Below, in pieces: positions 12,681-13,085 of a stretch of 13,085 nt of DNA (its first letter is position 1; each line of letters begins with the position of its first letter). Source of the DNA: Archaeoglobaceae archaeon (lineage in GTDB: Archaea > Halobacteriota > Archaeoglobi > Archaeoglobales > Archaeoglobaceae); contig JALWBF010000047.1 of assembly GCA_027016055.1 (NCBI GenBank), positions 1 to 13,085 on the forward strand. The letters are read 5' to 3'. The notes beneath the pieces were generated by a model. The model had not been told where the DNA came from, did not search any database, and saw only the letters and a list, made by a program, of their open reading frames with translations. The position numbers were made by a program, and so were the translations under genes.

Positions 12681-13085
12681 TTAAATCGTTTAAAGCTATC
12701 AGAACATCCTTGGCTTTAACTATCTCCCCTATCGTAATTCTCTCCCTTTCCGTGTGGCAGTAACAAAGCTCTCCCGGTCCGAAGACTACTACATCCCATC
12801 CAGCCTTTCTTAGGTTTATCGCATCCGTCCAAGATGGCATCTCACCGTATTCCGCTTTAAGTCCAGCCTTCCTTACTGCTTCTTCGAGCAAAGAAGCTAC
12901 GTCATCGCTGACAAATCCCTCGTCCTCCTCAACTATTCTAACATCTGCATCTTCCAAATTTTTGAACACGAATTCCTTCAATTCGGAAAGAGATATTTCT
13001 GGAGGGAATACGAAGTCTATTCTAAGAGAGCATCTGTCCGGAATGGCGTATTCGTCTCCGCCACCAATTATCTCCTGAACGAAAA
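12661..13085 (-). CDS. M20-family metallopeptidase/deacylase, C-terminal part (partial)
   Basis: The open frame continues past the right edge; about 141 codons of the C-terminal part are present. The visible segment starts in the lid/dimerisation domain (EIIGGGDEYAIPDRCSLRID, as in ArgE/DapE/ACY1 proteins) and runs into the catalytic domain end. GEMPSWTDAINLRKAGWDVV, VFGPGELCYCHTERE (with the C-terminal zinc-ligand His) and IGEIVKAKDVLIALNDLI are hallmark M20 motifs. Substrate (succinyl-diaminopimelate, N-acyl ornithine, peptide) cannot be decided from this fragment. The apparent internal start at 12981 is a TTG Leu codon within the frame, not a gene start. The stop TGA at 12661-12663 lies inside the convergent regulator gene's last codons. 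Confidence 0.85.
   Translation of the reverse strand, partial: FVQEIIGGGDEYAIPDRCSLRIDFVFPPEISLSELKEFVFKNLEDADVRIVEEDEGFVSDDVASLLEEAVRKAGLKAEYGEMPSWTDAINLRKAGWDVVVFGPGELCYCHTERERITIGEIVKAKDVLIALNDLIKPFLS

Noticed and set aside
1..13085. CRISPR array, insertion sequence, integrase or attachment sites
   Set aside because: No spaced direct repeats, transposase or integrase motifs were found. The tRNA-Cys gene has no visible duplicated 3' end nearby, and the genes look like ordinary chromosomal ones.

Overview
The window reads as a compact chromosomal stretch from a euryarchaeon, most likely an Archaeoglobales member (Archaeoglobus-like). Supporting signs are the small subunit of the D-family DNA polymerase, an archaeal-type signal peptidase, Trm10, UPF0058 and UPF0146 family genes, TATA-box promoters with very short or no leaders, GGTGA/GGAGG ribosome binding sites, and a monofunctional Ni-CO dehydrogenase beside a bd-type oxygen reductase. 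The genus is an inference; no rRNA is present.

Layout. Bases 1-1052 (minus) hold the N-terminal part of the PolD small subunit DP1, cut by the left edge. A signal peptidase I gene follows on the plus strand (1221-1778). It converges on a minus-strand operon Trm10 - hisA - hisB (4080 down to 1775), whose genes overlap or nearly touch. From a shared AT-rich promoter region, minD and an AI-2E/PerM-type membrane protein gene run on the plus strand (4132-5930). Next come three small genes: UPF0146 (minus), a GNAT acetyltransferase (plus) and UPF0058 (minus). A tRNA-Cys(GCA) gene lies at 7288-7358.

The right half is the most interesting part. Two minus-strand genes (10054 to 7431) encode a bd-type oxygen reductase. 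The second subunit is not CydB but a CydA paralogue, so the pair matches the archaeal CydAA' arrangement. An 11-bp-arm inverted repeat sits between the TATA box and the predicted start of transcription. Upstream lies a cooS-like Ni-CO dehydrogenase gene (11935 to 10124). It keeps all cluster ligands but appears to lack the catalytic Lys and the proton-channel His of characterised enzymes. Divergent from it is a winged-helix regulator with a Cys-rich V4R domain (12048-12680). The intergenic region between these two contains a perfect 8-bp-arm inverted repeat plus two further copies of the same half-site, placed to control both promoters. The window ends in the C-terminal part of an M20-family metallopeptidase (minus).

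Working together: the CydAA' oxidase probably removes oxygen to protect an anaerobe, and the adjacent oxygen-sensitive CO dehydrogenase would benefit from this. Each transcription unit appears to have its own, different repressor-type operator. No CRISPR array, insertion sequence, integrase or rRNA gene was seen, and no intergenic stretch exceeds about 260 bases.
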